A DNA stretch of 64,000 nucleotides from an uncultured Pseudokineococcus sp. Its GTDB lineage: Bacteria > Actinomycetota > Actinomycetes > Actinomycetales > Quadrisphaeraceae. The position numbers and the translations under genes were made by a program. Where the stretch lies: NCBI RefSeq assembly GCF_947495735.1, contig NZ_CANMAA010000007.1, forward strand, positions 124,001-188,000. Reading direction: 5' to 3'. The notes beneath the pieces are model-generated. The model was not told the DNA's origin, did not search any database, and saw nothing but the letters and a program-made list of their open reading frames with translations. This document shows positions 6,709 through 15,216 of the stretch, one piece after another. Every line of letters starts with the position of its first letter. Position 1 is the stretch's first letter.

Positions 6709-9531
6709 TCAGCGGACGGGCGCCACCGAGGCCAGCGTGCCGCCGTCCGGAGCGGTCGAGGCGGCGAGCACCCGCAGGCCGCGGACGTCACCGGCGCCGT
6801 CGGGCAGCGGGATCCACCACCGCGTCGGTCCCGACCGCTCGAGGTCGACCACCCGGCCGGCGACGACCTCCTGCGCCACGTCGTCCCAGACCCACAGGTG
6901 CATCTGCGCCGGCCCGGTCGCCCGCACGGTCGCCACCACCGCGTCGCGCCGCTGCACGGCGTCCCGCAGCCAGGCGCGCTGGCCGGCCGGCGCCGCCGGG
7001 CCGCCGGCGAGCGGCACGTCGTCGAGCACCGCTTGGGCGATGCTGGGCGGGGACTCGACGCTGGCCAGCGCCGTCTGCGGGATGACGGGCGCCGAGGGCT
7101 CGCTCGAGCGGTCGGCCGGCGGGGCGTACCCGTCGAGGCGGACGACGCCCCAGCGGTAGGGGTCGCCCTGGACGCCCTGCCAGGTGGACCAGCCGAGGCG
7201 CGTCTGACCCGTCTGGTCCTGGGTGTCGGAGTCGTAGACGAAGAGGTCGACCGCCATCGCGTCGGGGTCGACCGCCGCGGGCAGCAGCTCCAGCGGGATG
7301 GTCGCCTCGAGCGTGTAGCCGGCCGAGCCGGTCGAGGGGTCGTCCAGCTCGACGGCCACCTCCATGCCCGGCGCCGTCTCCGCGCCGGGGCCCTGGCGGT
7401 TGTCCGCGTCGCGCGAGAAGCACGGGCCGCCCTCCGTCGTCTCGGGCAGCACCGCCGCCTTGAAGGTCGTCGAGGTGTTCTCCGCGTCCCCGCGGGGGTC
7501 GATCGCGATCTCGACGGAGTCGGTGCGCCAGTGGCGCTTGCAGTCGGCGGCGTCCAGCACGGAGCCGCGGACGTCGTCCTCGACGCGCACGAGCACCGAC
7601 AGGGCGTCGTCGTGCCAGGACAGGTGCGCCGTGGCCGAGCAGTCCGCGGCGGACTCGCACGCCTGCCCCTCCCAGACGCGCGAGAGGTCCAGCTCCTCGC
7701 CCGGGTGCTCGTGGTCGTGCCCGACGCCGTCGACGACCGGCGCCGCGTCGGTCTGCGGCGCCACGGTCGTGGGCACGAGCTCCAGCGCCGGCGAGCTGGT
7801 GCTGCTCACGCCCCCCGCGGTGGTCGTCAGGGTCACGGCGTAGTCGCCGCCCTCGCCGCCCTCGTTCGACGTCGGCAGCGCGGCGTCGGAGTTCTCCACG
7901 ACGAAGGGGACGACGACGCTCTCGCCGGGAGCCAGTGCCGTGAAGGGCTTCTCGAGGGCGTCGGCGCTGAAGCCGGGGGGCAGCCCCAGGGCCGTCGTGC
8001 CGTCCTGCGGCTGGGCGCTGTCGTTGGTGACGACGACGTCGACCTGCTGGGTGCCGCCGGACGGCATCGTCGTCACCCGGCGGACGGTGCCCTGCAGCTC
8101 GGGGAAGCCGGTCCGGCGCGCCCAGTCCTCGTGCTCGGCGACGCGCTCGAGCGGTGCCAGCTGCCCGCGCACGGGCGCGGCGGCCTCGACGACCTGCGAC
8201 GCCCACCCGCTCCCGACCTCGCTCGACAGGCTCGCCTCGAGCCGGACGCGCTGGCCGGGCGTCGCGCCGGCGGGCGCCGTCACGACCAGGGTCGCGGCCG
8301 CCTGCTCACCGGCGTCCACCACGCCCAGGTCGCCGTCCCCGGTGACCTGCCACCCGTCCGGCGCCGCGAGCGAGACCGACGCGGCGCCGAGCGCCTCCTC
8401 GCCGGCGCCCACGCGGACGACCACCTCGGTCGGCTCACCGGGCACCACGCGCAGCCCGGGCGCCTCGACCTCGAGCGTCGTGCCGAGCGGCGCGGCGCCG
8501 GGACCGCGGACGAGCGCCCCCTGCAGCGCGGCGTCCGGCTGCGCGGCCGCCTCGGTGCCCGGCTCGGCCGACGGCACGCGCGCGTCGACCTGCGTGAAGT
8601 AGTCGCACCCGAGCGCGTCGGGGTCCGCCGGCACGTCCGGGAAGGCGGCCCAGCCCTGGGAGACGTACTGGCGCTGCGCGTCGCGCTCCACCTGGCCCCA
8701 GGTGCGGCCACCGGGCGCCCGCGCGCCGCTCCACACCCCGTAGACGGTCTGGGTGGGGTCGGTGAGCTCGACCTCCGACGGGCAGGACGGCCCCGTGGCG
8801 CGGGTCCCGGCGACGGTGTTGAGGAGCACCCGATCGGGGCTGAACGGCTCCAGCCCCTCCTCGGTGACCTGCTCGGGGAAGGCGTCCGGGTCCCCCGCCA
8901 GGTCGTAGGCCTCCAGCGCGAGGCGCGCGGCCTCCTGGTGGTTGCCGTGGTTGCCCGGCGACGGCGCCGGGTTCATCGTCATCACGACCTCGGGACGGGT
9001 GGTGCGCACGACCCGCACGACCTTCTCCAGGACGTCGTCGTGACCCCAGATCTCCTGCGTCAGCGGTGCGCTCACGGTGTAGTAGAAGTCGACGTCGTCG
9101 AGGTTGTAGACGTTCTCGACGCCCGCCATCCCCACCGCCGAGCGCTCCTCCACCTCGCGCAGCAGGCCCAGCGCGGGCCCCTCCTCCGGCCCGACGGCGT
9201 TGCCGCCGCCCTCGCCGCGCGTCACGGTGATCACGCCGGAGCGCACGTCGTGGTCCTGGCGCCACTTCCCCAGGCTCGACAGGGCGCTGGCCTCGTCGTC
9301 GGGGTGGGCCCCCACGAAGAGCACGTCGAGGTCGACGGGCTCCCCCGCGGAGGTCGTCGCCGGCGGCGGCGTCCCGCGACCGGCGCGAGGGACCTCCGTC
9401 GCGCCCGCCGGTCCGGTCCCTGCGAGGAGCCCGGCGCCGAGCACCAGGGCGCCGGCGCCCGCCACGGGCGCCGAGCGCCACCTCCGGACCGTGCTCCCGG
9501 CCCGGGAGGCCGAGGTCCTCCTCTGCGCCAT
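6709..9531 (-). CDS. Secreted PIG-L/LmbE-family deacetylase with carbohydrate-binding-like C-terminus
   Basis: Large exported protein of 940 aa. A signal peptide with a twin-Arg-containing n-region (RRWRS) covers residues 1-44. The PIG-L deacetylase domain (about 67-330) has the zinc motif HPDDE at 76-80 and further metal/catalytic histidines in GNHGNHQE (His195, His198). Two NEW3-like beta-sandwich segments follow (about 375-590). A C-terminal region (about 605-820) then resembles CBM9/DOMON sugar-binding sandwiches (SWHDDALSVLVRVEDD, RTDSVEIAIDPRG). Start: the ATG at 9531 has AAGGAG seven bases upstream; an in-frame ATG at 9555 is less likely. Family members remove N-acetyl groups from aminosugars. 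Inferred role: extracellular glycan deacetylation, perhaps linked to the sugar locus next door. Confidence 0.85.
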   Translation of the reverse strand: MAQRRTSASRAGSTVRRWRSAPVAGAGALVLGAGLLAGTGPAGATEVPRAGRGTPPPATTSAGEPVDLDVLFVGAHPDDEASALSSLGKWRQDHDVRSGVITVTRGEGGGNAVGPEEGPALGLLREVEERSAVGMAGVENVYNLDDVDFYYTVSAPLTQEIWGHDDVLEKVVRVVRTTRPEVVMTMNPAPSPGNHGNHQEAARLALEAYDLAGDPDAFPEQVTEEGLEPFSPDRVLLNTVAGTRATGPSCPSEVELTDPTQTVYGVWSGARAPGGRTWGQVERDAQRQYVSQGWAAFPDVPADPDALGCDYFTQVDARVPSAEPGTEAAAQPDAALQGALVRGPGAAPLGTTLEVEAPGLRVVPGEPTEVVVRVGAGEEALGAASVSLAAPDGWQVTGDGDLGVVDAGEQAAATLVVTAPAGATPGQRVRLEASLSSEVGSGWASQVVEAAAPVRGQLAPLERVAEHEDWARRTGFPELQGTVRRVTTMPSGGTQQVDVVVTNDSAQPQDGTTALGLPPGFSADALEKPFTALAPGESVVVPFVVENSDAALPTSNEGGEGGDYAVTLTTTAGGVSSTSSPALELVPTTVAPQTDAAPVVDGVGHDHEHPGEELDLSRVWEGQACESAADCSATAHLSWHDDALSVLVRVEDDVRGSVLDAADCKRHWRTDSVEIAIDPRGDAENTSTTFKAAVLPETTEGGPCFSRDADNRQGPGAETAPGMEVAVELDDPSTGSAGYTLEATIPLELLPAAVDPDAMAVDLFVYDSDTQDQTGQTRLGWSTWQGVQGDPYRWGVVRLDGYAPPADRSSEPSAPVIPQTALASVESPPSIAQAVLDDVPLAGGPAAPAGQRAWLRDAVQRRDAVVATVRATGPAQMHLWVWDDVAQEVVAGRVVDLERSGPTRWWIPLPDGAGDVRGLRVLAASTAPDGGTLASVAPVR

Positions 9532-9623
9532 GACGGGCTCCTTCGCGGTCGACATGTCGGGTGCCGACCATCCTGTCCCCGCATGACCGGTCCTGACAAG
9601 GACTGGATGAAGCTGACGCAGCT

Positions 9624-9640
9624 GTGCGCGTTCGTGCGCG
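9624..9640. promoter_or_regulatory. Second copy of the GTGCGC repeat element, upstream of the deacetylase
   Basis: GTGCGCGTTCGTGCGCG lies 93 bases upstream of the deacetylase start and differs by one base from 4398-4414 in the deoR promoter. It keeps the 10-base repeat spacing. Inferred second binding site of the DeoR-family protein. Confidence 0.45.
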
Positions 9641-9706
9641 CACCGCAGTGCTGACCCCGGCTGCTCGTCCGCCCGCCCCGCCGCCCGGTGGACCGGTGCG
9701 GGCGCC

Positions 9707-9752
9707 GGTGGCTGCACGAGGACGCCCTCTACGCCGTCCTCGTGCAGCCACC
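9707..9752. repeat. Perfect 18-bp inverted repeat in a divergent promoter region
   Basis: Arms 9707-9724 and 9735-9752 are perfectly complementary (starting GGTGGCTGCACGAGGACG) with a 10-base loop. It resembles a strong terminator, yet no gene ends here: the deacetylase starts to the left on the minus strand and the tRNA starts to the right. Function unknown; it might insulate the two transcripts or terminate an unseen RNA. Confidence 0.6.
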
Positions 9753-9804
9753 TCACGCGCGACGACCCGCGTAGCGTGTGCCTGCGCGCGGTGACGCCGT
9801 GCCG

Positions 9805-9877
9805 GGGCCTCTAGCTCAACTGGCAGAGCAGCGGACTTTTAATCCGCGGGTTGTGGGTTCGAGCCCCACGGGGCTCA
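9805..9877 (+). tRNA. tRNA-Lys, anticodon TTT
   Basis: Full cloverleaf, 73 nt. The acceptor stem GGGCCTC (9805-9811) pairs with GGGGCTC (9870-9876) with two G-U pairs, and the discriminator is A9877. The D arm is GCTC/GAGC. The anticodon stem is GCGGA/TCCGC with loop CTTTTAA, anticodon TTT at 9838-9840. The T arm is GTGGG-TTCGAGC-CCCAC. CCA is not encoded; the next bases are CAC. It reads AAA/AAG lysine codons. It is a common integration target, but no integrase or duplicated 3' end is seen nearby. Confidence 0.97.
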
Positions 9878-10091
9878 CACGACTGCGGGCGCTCCTCACG
9901 GCGACGACGTCCGGCCGTCCACCGGAGGACCACCGATCGGGGTGCGCACGTGCGCCGACGGCAGGTGCCTTCCCACCGTGCCGCCACGGGCCGACGCCCC
10001 GGCGGCACCCGGGCCTGCCGTGACGCCTGGACCGCGCGGCGGCCGATGGCTAGTGTCCGCCCCCGTTGTCGTGCGACGAGAGGCTCCCCGA

Positions 10092-12104
10092 ATGTCCACT
10101 GACGCGCAAGAGGATCGACCGGACGAGGCCACCAGAGCAGGTGGCTCCGCCCTCCGCCGGTCCGTGCGGCGGACCGAGGACGCCCTGTCGAGCCTGGACT
10201 ACCGGGTCCCGAAGTACCCGCACGACACCCACCCGGCCCTCGTCCCCGGGATCAGCATCGACGAGCAGCGCCGCCGCTACTCCGTCTCGAGGTTCGTGCT
10301 CGCCCTCGCGGGCACCCTGACCGTCGCCTTCGTGGTCTGGGGCGTCGCCTCGCCCGACACGGTGGCCACCGCCGCCCAGGCGGCCTACGACTGGGCGACG
10401 ACGAGCCTCGGCTGGATGTTCAACCTCGTCGCGGTCGTCGTCCTCGTGGCGCTCCTCGGCATCGCGCTGTCCCCGTACGGGAAGATCCCTCTGGGCAAGG
10501 AGGGCGAGAAGCCGGAGTTCGGGACGTTCTCGTGGACCGCGATGCTGTTCGCGGCAGGCCTCGGCGTCGCCGTCCTCTTCTGGGGCCCGGCGGAGCCGCT
10601 CACGTACTTCATCACGCCGCCGCCGCTGACCAACGAGGCCGAGACCGTCGACGCGCTGCACTACGCCTTCGCGCAGACCTACTTCCACTGGGGCTTCCAC
10701 GCGTGGGCCATCTACGCCGTGATCGGTGGCGCCGTGGGCTACGCCGCCTACCGCCGCGGGCGCCCGCTCCTCGTGTCGTCCGTCTTCCGGACGCTCTTCG
10801 GCGCTCGGGCCACCGACGGCGTCGCCGGCAAGCTCGTCGACATCTTCGCGATCGTCGCCACGCTCTTCGGCACCGCCGCGGCGCTCGGCATCGCCGCGCT
10901 GCAGATCGGCGCCGGTGTCAGCATCGTGTCGGGCGGCGGACCGGCCACGAACACGGTCCTCGTCGCCATCATCGCCGTCCTGACCGCCTGCTTCGTCGTC
11001 TCGGCGGTCTCGGGCGTCGCACGGGGGATCCGGCACCTGTCCAACGCCAACATCCTGCTGACGCTGGGCATGCTGCTGGTCGTGGTCGTCCTCGGACCCA
11101 CCCTGTTCCTGCTCAACCTCGTCCCGTCGGCGATCATGGAGTACCTCGGGTCCCTCTTCGACCTGATGGGCCGCTCGCTGTCCTGGGGGGCGGAGACCCA
11201 GACCTTCCAGTCGACGTGGACCGTCTACTACTGGGCCTGGTGGATCTCCTGGGCGCCCTTCGTCGGGATCTTCATCGCTCGCATCTCCCGCGGTCGCACC
11301 ATCCGGCAGTTCCTCCTGGGCACCATCTTCATCCCCTCCGCGCTGATCTTCGTCGCCTACGGGGTCATGGGCGGCACGGCGATCTCCATGTACCGGGAGG
11401 GCGCGCCCGGCTTCTCCGACGACATGGCAGCCCCGCAGGTGCTCTTCGCCATGATCGACAACCTGCCGCTCGTGGCGGGCTGGCTCCCCTACGTCGCGAT
11501 GGCGATCCTGGCCGTCTTCTTCATCACCGCGGCCGACTCCGCCTCGATCGTCATGGGCATGCTCAGCACCAGGGGCTCGCAGAGCCCGCCGCGCCCCCTG
11601 GTCGTCTTCTGGGGGCTCGTGATGGCCGGGATCGCCGTGGTCATGCTGACGCTCGGCGAGGGCCTGGCGCTGCAGGGCCTGCAGCAGCTCGTCATCGTCA
11701 CGGCCGTGCCGTTCGCGCTCGTGCTGCTCCTGGCCGTCGTCGCCTGGTTCCGGGAGCTGCGCACCGACCCGATCGCCCTGCGCCAGCACTACACCCGCTC
11801 GGCGCTGGAGAACGCCGTGACCGACGGCATCGAGCGCTACGGGGACGACTTCGCGGTCCAGGTCGGCAGGACCGAGCGCGACCGGGGAGCGGGTGCGGAC
11901 GTCGACTCCCACAGCGCGCAGTACACCGAGTGGTACCAGCGGCGCGACGAGGACGGCGAGCCCGTGGGGTACGACTTCGCGACCGGCGAGTGGGCCGACG
12001 GCTACCACGACGGCAGCGGAGAGCCACTGCGCCCCTCGCCGGACGGCGCCCCGGCCGAGACGTCCGGCGAGGCTGCGCCGCCGCCCGCGGCGCCTCGGCC
12101 ATGA
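10092..12104 (+). CDS. BCCT-family betaine/choline/carnitine-type transporter
   Basis: Sodium- or proton-coupled uptake of quaternary ammonium compatible solutes across the cytoplasmic membrane, 670 aa with 12 predicted spans. A charged cytoplasmic N-tail of about 75 residues precedes the first span. The GLGVAVLFWGPAEPL segment and the Trp-rich substrate region around residues 375-390 (WTVYYWAWWISWAPFVGIF) are diagnostic of the family. The hydrophilic C-tail of about 115 residues, rich in Asp/Glu/Arg, may act in osmosensing as in BetP (family knowledge). The ATG at 10092 has GAGAGG nine bases upstream. Substrate specificity is not readable. A second, ABC-type system for the same solute class lies at 41.6-45.5 kb. 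Confidence 0.92.
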   Translation: MSTDAQEDRPDEATRAGGSALRRSVRRTEDALSSLDYRVPKYPHDTHPALVPGISIDEQRRRYSVSRFVLALAGTLTVAFVVWGVASPDTVATAAQAAYDWATTSLGWMFNLVAVVVLVALLGIALSPYGKIPLGKEGEKPEFGTFSWTAMLFAAGLGVAVLFWGPAEPLTYFITPPPLTNEAETVDALHYAFAQTYFHWGFHAWAIYAVIGGAVGYAAYRRGRPLLVSSVFRTLFGARATDGVAGKLVDIFAIVATLFGTAAALGIAALQIGAGVSIVSGGGPATNTVLVAIIAVLTACFVVSAVSGVARGIRHLSNANILLTLGMLLVVVVLGPTLFLLNLVPSAIMEYLGSLFDLMGRSLSWGAETQTFQSTWTVYYWAWWISWAPFVGIFIARISRGRTIRQFLLGTIFIPSALIFVAYGVMGGTAISMYREGAPGFSDDMAAPQVLFAMIDNLPLVAGWLPYVAMAILAVFFITAADSASIVMGMLSTRGSQSPPRPLVVFWGLVMAGIAVVMLTLGEGLALQGLQQLVIVTAVPFALVLLLAVVAWFRELRTDPIALRQHYTRSALENAVTDGIERYGDDFAVQVGRTERDRGAGADVDSHSAQYTEWYQRRDEDGEPVGYDFATGEWADGYHDGSGEPLRPSPDGAPAETSGEAAPPPAAPRP

Positions 12105-12397
12105 CCTCGTCGACCCCGGAGCAGCGACCCGGCGCCGTCAGAGCTGGGGCCGCATGACGGGTGCGCGCCGGCGCTGAGGCCGTGGACGTCGTCCACCGAC
12201 CCGGAGCAGGTCGCCGACACCACCCGCGTCGCCGCCTGCACCCGGCCCCTGCCCGAGGACGCCGTGGCGGAGGCGCGTGGACGAGGAGCCCCAGATCCGG
12301 ACCCGGGCCGTCCTCAGGTCCGTGACCGGGCCGTCGCGCCGCCTCGCGCAGCCGCGGCGAGGTCAAGGGGGCCCCTTCGCCTGCCGACTGCTCGAGC
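12105..12397. other. Intergenic gap between the BCCT gene and mprF
   Basis: 293 bases without a convincing gene. Two tiny ORFs follow the BCCT stop with ATGA overlaps (18 codons from 12101 and 7 codons from 12153) and have no recognisable features. Short 6-bp-stem hairpins occur at 12182-12196 and 12342-12362. The mprF promoter is presumably here; no clear -10/-35 is seen. Confidence 0.5.
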
Positions 12398-15061
12398 ATG
12401 CGCTCCACCACCACCGATCGCCCGGCCGCGCCCGTGCGCCGTCTGCTCGGCCCCCTGCTCGTGCTGGGGATGCTCACCGCCGCGCTGACGCTGCTCCACC
12501 GCACCTTCCGCAGCTACGACTGGTCCGAGCTCGGAGGCGACCTGCTGGCGCTCGGCCCGGGCGTCGCGCTCGCCGCCGTCCTCGCGACGGCGGTCTCGTA
12601 CGTGGCGATGACCGGGTACGACGCGCTGGCGCTGCGCTACGTGGGGCACCCGCTGCCCTACCGCCGCTACGGCCTCGCCTCGTTCGTGGCCACGGCGTTC
12701 GGCAACAGCCTCGGCGCCTCCGCGGTGGTGGGGGCGGCGCTGCGGGCCCGCGTCTACTCCAGCTGGCGCGTCCCCCGGTCCGCCATCACCCGGATCATCG
12801 GGTTCAACCTGGTCACCCTCGCGCTGGGCGCCGCGGTCCTGGCCGGCGCCGGCGTGCTGCACGACCCGGCGGCGGCCGGGCGGGCCCTGCACCTGCCGGG
12901 CGGGGCGGTCCTGGTCCTCGGGTCGCTGCTGCTGGCGTCGGTGCTGGGCTACCTCGTCTGGGCGCGCACCGGGCGGTCGGTCGGCCGCGGCCGCTGGCGC
13001 CTCGAGCGGCCGTCCCCCCGCCTGGCGCTCGCCCAGGTCGTGCTGTCGAGCGTCGAGTGGCTCACCATGGCCGCGGCCCTCTACGTCCTGCTGCCCGCCG
13101 ACGGCAGGCTCCCGTTCCTGCCGTTCGCCGCCGCCTTCGCGATCGCGACCGTCGCCGGGCTGCTGAGCAACGTCCCCGGCGGCCTCGGCGTCTTCGAGAC
13201 GGCCCTCGTGGTGATGGTCGGGGCGACGACGTCGCCCGCGGGGCTCGCGGTGGCGCTGGTCGCCTACCGGCTCGTCTACTTCGTGCTGCCGCTGCTCCTG
13301 GCGGCCGTGCTCCTCGTCCGCCACGAGGTCCGCGGGGACGCGGCGGTGCCCCTCGCCCCGGCGGCCGCCGCGACGCCCTCGGCGCCGGTGCCAGCGACCT
13401 CGTCGCCCAGGATCCCGTCGCAGAGGGGCGCCGCGCGGGAGCTCCCCGCGCAGGGGACGGCAGTGCAGGAGACCGCGGCGCAGGAGACCCTCGTGCCGGT
13501 GACCGCCGTGCGCCTGCCCACCGTGCTGACGCCGTCCGTGCTCGCGCTCGTCGTCGCCGGCGCCGGGGTCTTCATGGTGGTGCGGGGAGACCTGCCGGGT
13601 CCCCGGGGGCTGGACGTCTCGGCGGTGACCACCAGCCTCGCCGGCCTGGCCGCGCTGCTCCTGGCCCGGGGCCTGCACCGGCGCCTGCGGGTGGCCTGGG
13701 CCGCCGCGCTCGCGCTCCTGGCGGGGGTCACGGCGGTGGCCGCCGCCCACGGGGACCTCGTGCTGGCCGCCGTCACCACGGGGCTCGCCCTGCTGCTGGT
13801 GCCCGCGCGGACGGTCTTCCACCGCGGCTCGCGCTCCCCCCGGCCGCGGGACCTGGTGTGGCTGGCCACCGCGACCGCGCTGGTCGGGGCGGCCGTGTGG
13901 TGGCTGGAGCTCAGCAGCACCGGCGGCGCCGGCGACGCCCCCCTGCTGGCGGCGTCGGTCTCCGGCGACACCCCGGTCGCGGACCGGCTCGCGATGGTGG
14001 CGGGCACCGTCGGGGTGCTCGTCGGCGGGCGATGGGTCCTGCGGCGCAGGACCCCCGACCAGCGGGCGTCCGACGACGCCGAGCTGGCCCGGGTGGAGGA
14101 CCTCGTCACCCGCTCCGGGCGCTGCCTCGCGCACCTGGCCTTCACCGGTGACAAGCGGTTCCACTTCGCGCCCTGCGGGGCCGCCTTCCTCATGTACCAG
14201 GTCGAGGGCCGCAGCTGGGTGGTCATGGGCGACCCGGTCGGGGACCCGACCGCCTTCCCCGGCCTGCTCCGGAGCTTCGTCGAGGAGGTCGACCGCCACG
14301 GAGGTCGCCCCGTCCTCTACAACGTCCTCGAGGACCACGCCGAGCTGTACCGCGAGTGCGGGCTGGCGCTGACCAAGCTGGGCGAGGAGGCCGTCGTCCC
14401 GCTCGCGGACTTCACCCTCTCCGGCAAGGCGCGGACGAACCTGCGCACCTGCCGCAACAAGTCCTCACGCCTCGGGATGACGGTCGAGCTCGTGGCCGCG
14501 GCCGACGTGGGCCCGCTGGTGCCCGAGCTGCGGGAGGTGTCGGACGCCTGGCTCGCGGAACGCAACGGCAAGGAGAAGCGGTTCTCCCTCGGCGCGTTCG
14601 ACGAGGAGTACGTCCGCCGGACGCCGCTCGTGGTCGTCCGCCAGGAGGGGCGGGTCATCGCCTTCGCGACCCTGTGGGTCGGCGGGGACGGCGAGGAGGT
14701 GCAGGTCGACCTGATGCGCCGGCTGCCCGACGGGCCGAGCACCGTGATGACCTACCTGTTCGTCGAGTGCATCCTCTGGGCCAAGGAGAACGGCTTCTCG
14801 ACGTTCAACCTGGGCATGGCGCCGCTGTCGGGGCTGCGGAGCGGCGCCGGCGCCCCCGTCTGGGAGCGGCTCGGCCACCTGGTCTGGACCCACGGCGAGC
14901 AGCTCTACAACTTCAAGGGCCTGCGCGGCTTCAAGCAGGGCTTCGGCCCCCGGTGGCGCACCTGCTACGTCGCCGCCCCCCGGGGCCTGGCCCTGCCCCA
15001 CGCCATGGTGGACGTCGCCACGCTGGTCGGCGGCGGCGTCCGCGGTCTGGTCCGGAGCTGA
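12398..15061 (+). CDS. mprF: Bifunctional lysylphosphatidylglycerol flippase/synthetase (MprF)
   Basis: Integral membrane enzyme, 887 aa, that adds lysine (or another amino acid) from aminoacyl-tRNA to phosphatidylglycerol and flips the product, lowering surface negative charge. Residues 15-320 form the UPF0104-type flippase with about eight spans (GNSLGASAVVGAALRARVY, LSNVPGGLGVFE). An Ala/Thr-rich linker covers 325-370 and further spans follow to about 510. The cytosolic DUF2156 GNAT-like synthase occupies about 560-880, with FHFAPCGAAFLMYQ, GDPVGDP, the basic ARTNLRTCRNKSSR and the end LRGFKQGFGPRW. It appears complete. The ATG at 12398 is the first that gives the full flippase. It confers resistance to cationic peptides in characterised species. 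Confidence 0.93.
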   Translation: MRSTTTDRPAAPVRRLLGPLLVLGMLTAALTLLHRTFRSYDWSELGGDLLALGPGVALAAVLATAVSYVAMTGYDALALRYVGHPLPYRRYGLASFVATAFGNSLGASAVVGAALRARVYSSWRVPRSAITRIIGFNLVTLALGAAVLAGAGVLHDPAAAGRALHLPGGAVLVLGSLLLASVLGYLVWARTGRSVGRGRWRLERPSPRLALAQVVLSSVEWLTMAAALYVLLPADGRLPFLPFAAAFAIATVAGLLSNVPGGLGVFETALVVMVGATTSPAGLAVALVAYRLVYFVLPLLLAAVLLVRHEVRGDAAVPLAPAAAATPSAPVPATSSPRIPSQRGAARELPAQGTAVQETAAQETLVPVTAVRLPTVLTPSVLALVVAGAGVFMVVRGDLPGPRGLDVSAVTTSLAGLAALLLARGLHRRLRVAWAAALALLAGVTAVAAAHGDLVLAAVTTGLALLLVPARTVFHRGSRSPRPRDLVWLATATALVGAAVWWLELSSTGGAGDAPLLAASVSGDTPVADRLAMVAGTVGVLVGGRWVLRRRTPDQRASDDAELARVEDLVTRSGRCLAHLAFTGDKRFHFAPCGAAFLMYQVEGRSWVVMGDPVGDPTAFPGLLRSFVEEVDRHGGRPVLYNVLEDHAELYRECGLALTKLGEEAVVPLADFTLSGKARTNLRTCRNKSSRLGMTVELVAAADVGPLVPELREVSDAWLAERNGKEKRFSLGAFDEEYVRRTPLVVVRQEGRVIAFATLWVGGDGEEVQVDLMRRLPDGPSTVMTYLFVECILWAKENGFSTFNLGMAPLSGLRSGAGAPVWERLGHLVWTHGEQLYNFKGLRGFKQGFGPRWRTCYVAAPRGLALPHAMVDVATLVGGGVRGLVRS

Positions 15062-15080
15062 CCCCGGGGCCGGGACCTCG

Positions 15081-15215
15081 GGGACCGACCTGCTCCGCCT
15101 CGTCACGTGCGGCGGCGTCCTCGACCGGACGACCGGGCACGACCAGACGGCACGGAGGTCCACGGCCACCTCGTGGCGGGTGGGCGCCGGCTCCCGGCGC
15201 CGACGGCCCGTGCGG
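15081..15215 (+). pseudogene. Degenerate fragment of a class F sortase 3' end
   Basis: Reading from 15081 gives GTDLLRLVTCGGVLDRTTGH, which matches the active-site end of the intact sortase at 25442-26287 (STDDPQVRLITCGGVFDRTT). At DNA level 15105-15140 matches its counterpart with four differences in 36. One base is then missing, breaking the frame, and the copy resumes with CACGGCCACCTCGTGG. The similarity runs past the original stop: 15198-15215 is identical to 26300-26317, the left arm of the sortase terminator. The copy stops right at the egtD stop codon. It has no start and no full domain; it is a fossil of a duplicated or lost sortase gene. Confidence 0.8.
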
Positions 15216-15216
15216 G

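Noticed and set aside
9583-9654. Small ORF upstream of the tRNA (MTGPDKDW...)
   Set aside because: Only 23 codons with no ribosome site. It is the end of a long frame antisense to the deacetylase gene and contains the proposed operator.
6709-9756. Deacetylase starting at 9756 rather than 9531
   Set aside because: The extra 75 residues would be translated through the orphan hairpin and the GTGCGC element and precede a clear signal peptide that has its own ribosome site.
9805-9877. Integration site for a mobile element at tRNA-Lys
   Set aside because: No integrase, no direct repeat of the tRNA 3' end and no change in composition downstream; the BCCT and mprF genes look native.
12101-12176. 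Two tiny genes following the BCCT gene by ATGA overlaps (18 and 7 codons)
   Set aside because: They are too short, have no hydrophobic helix like known small transporter subunits, and no ribosome sites of their own.
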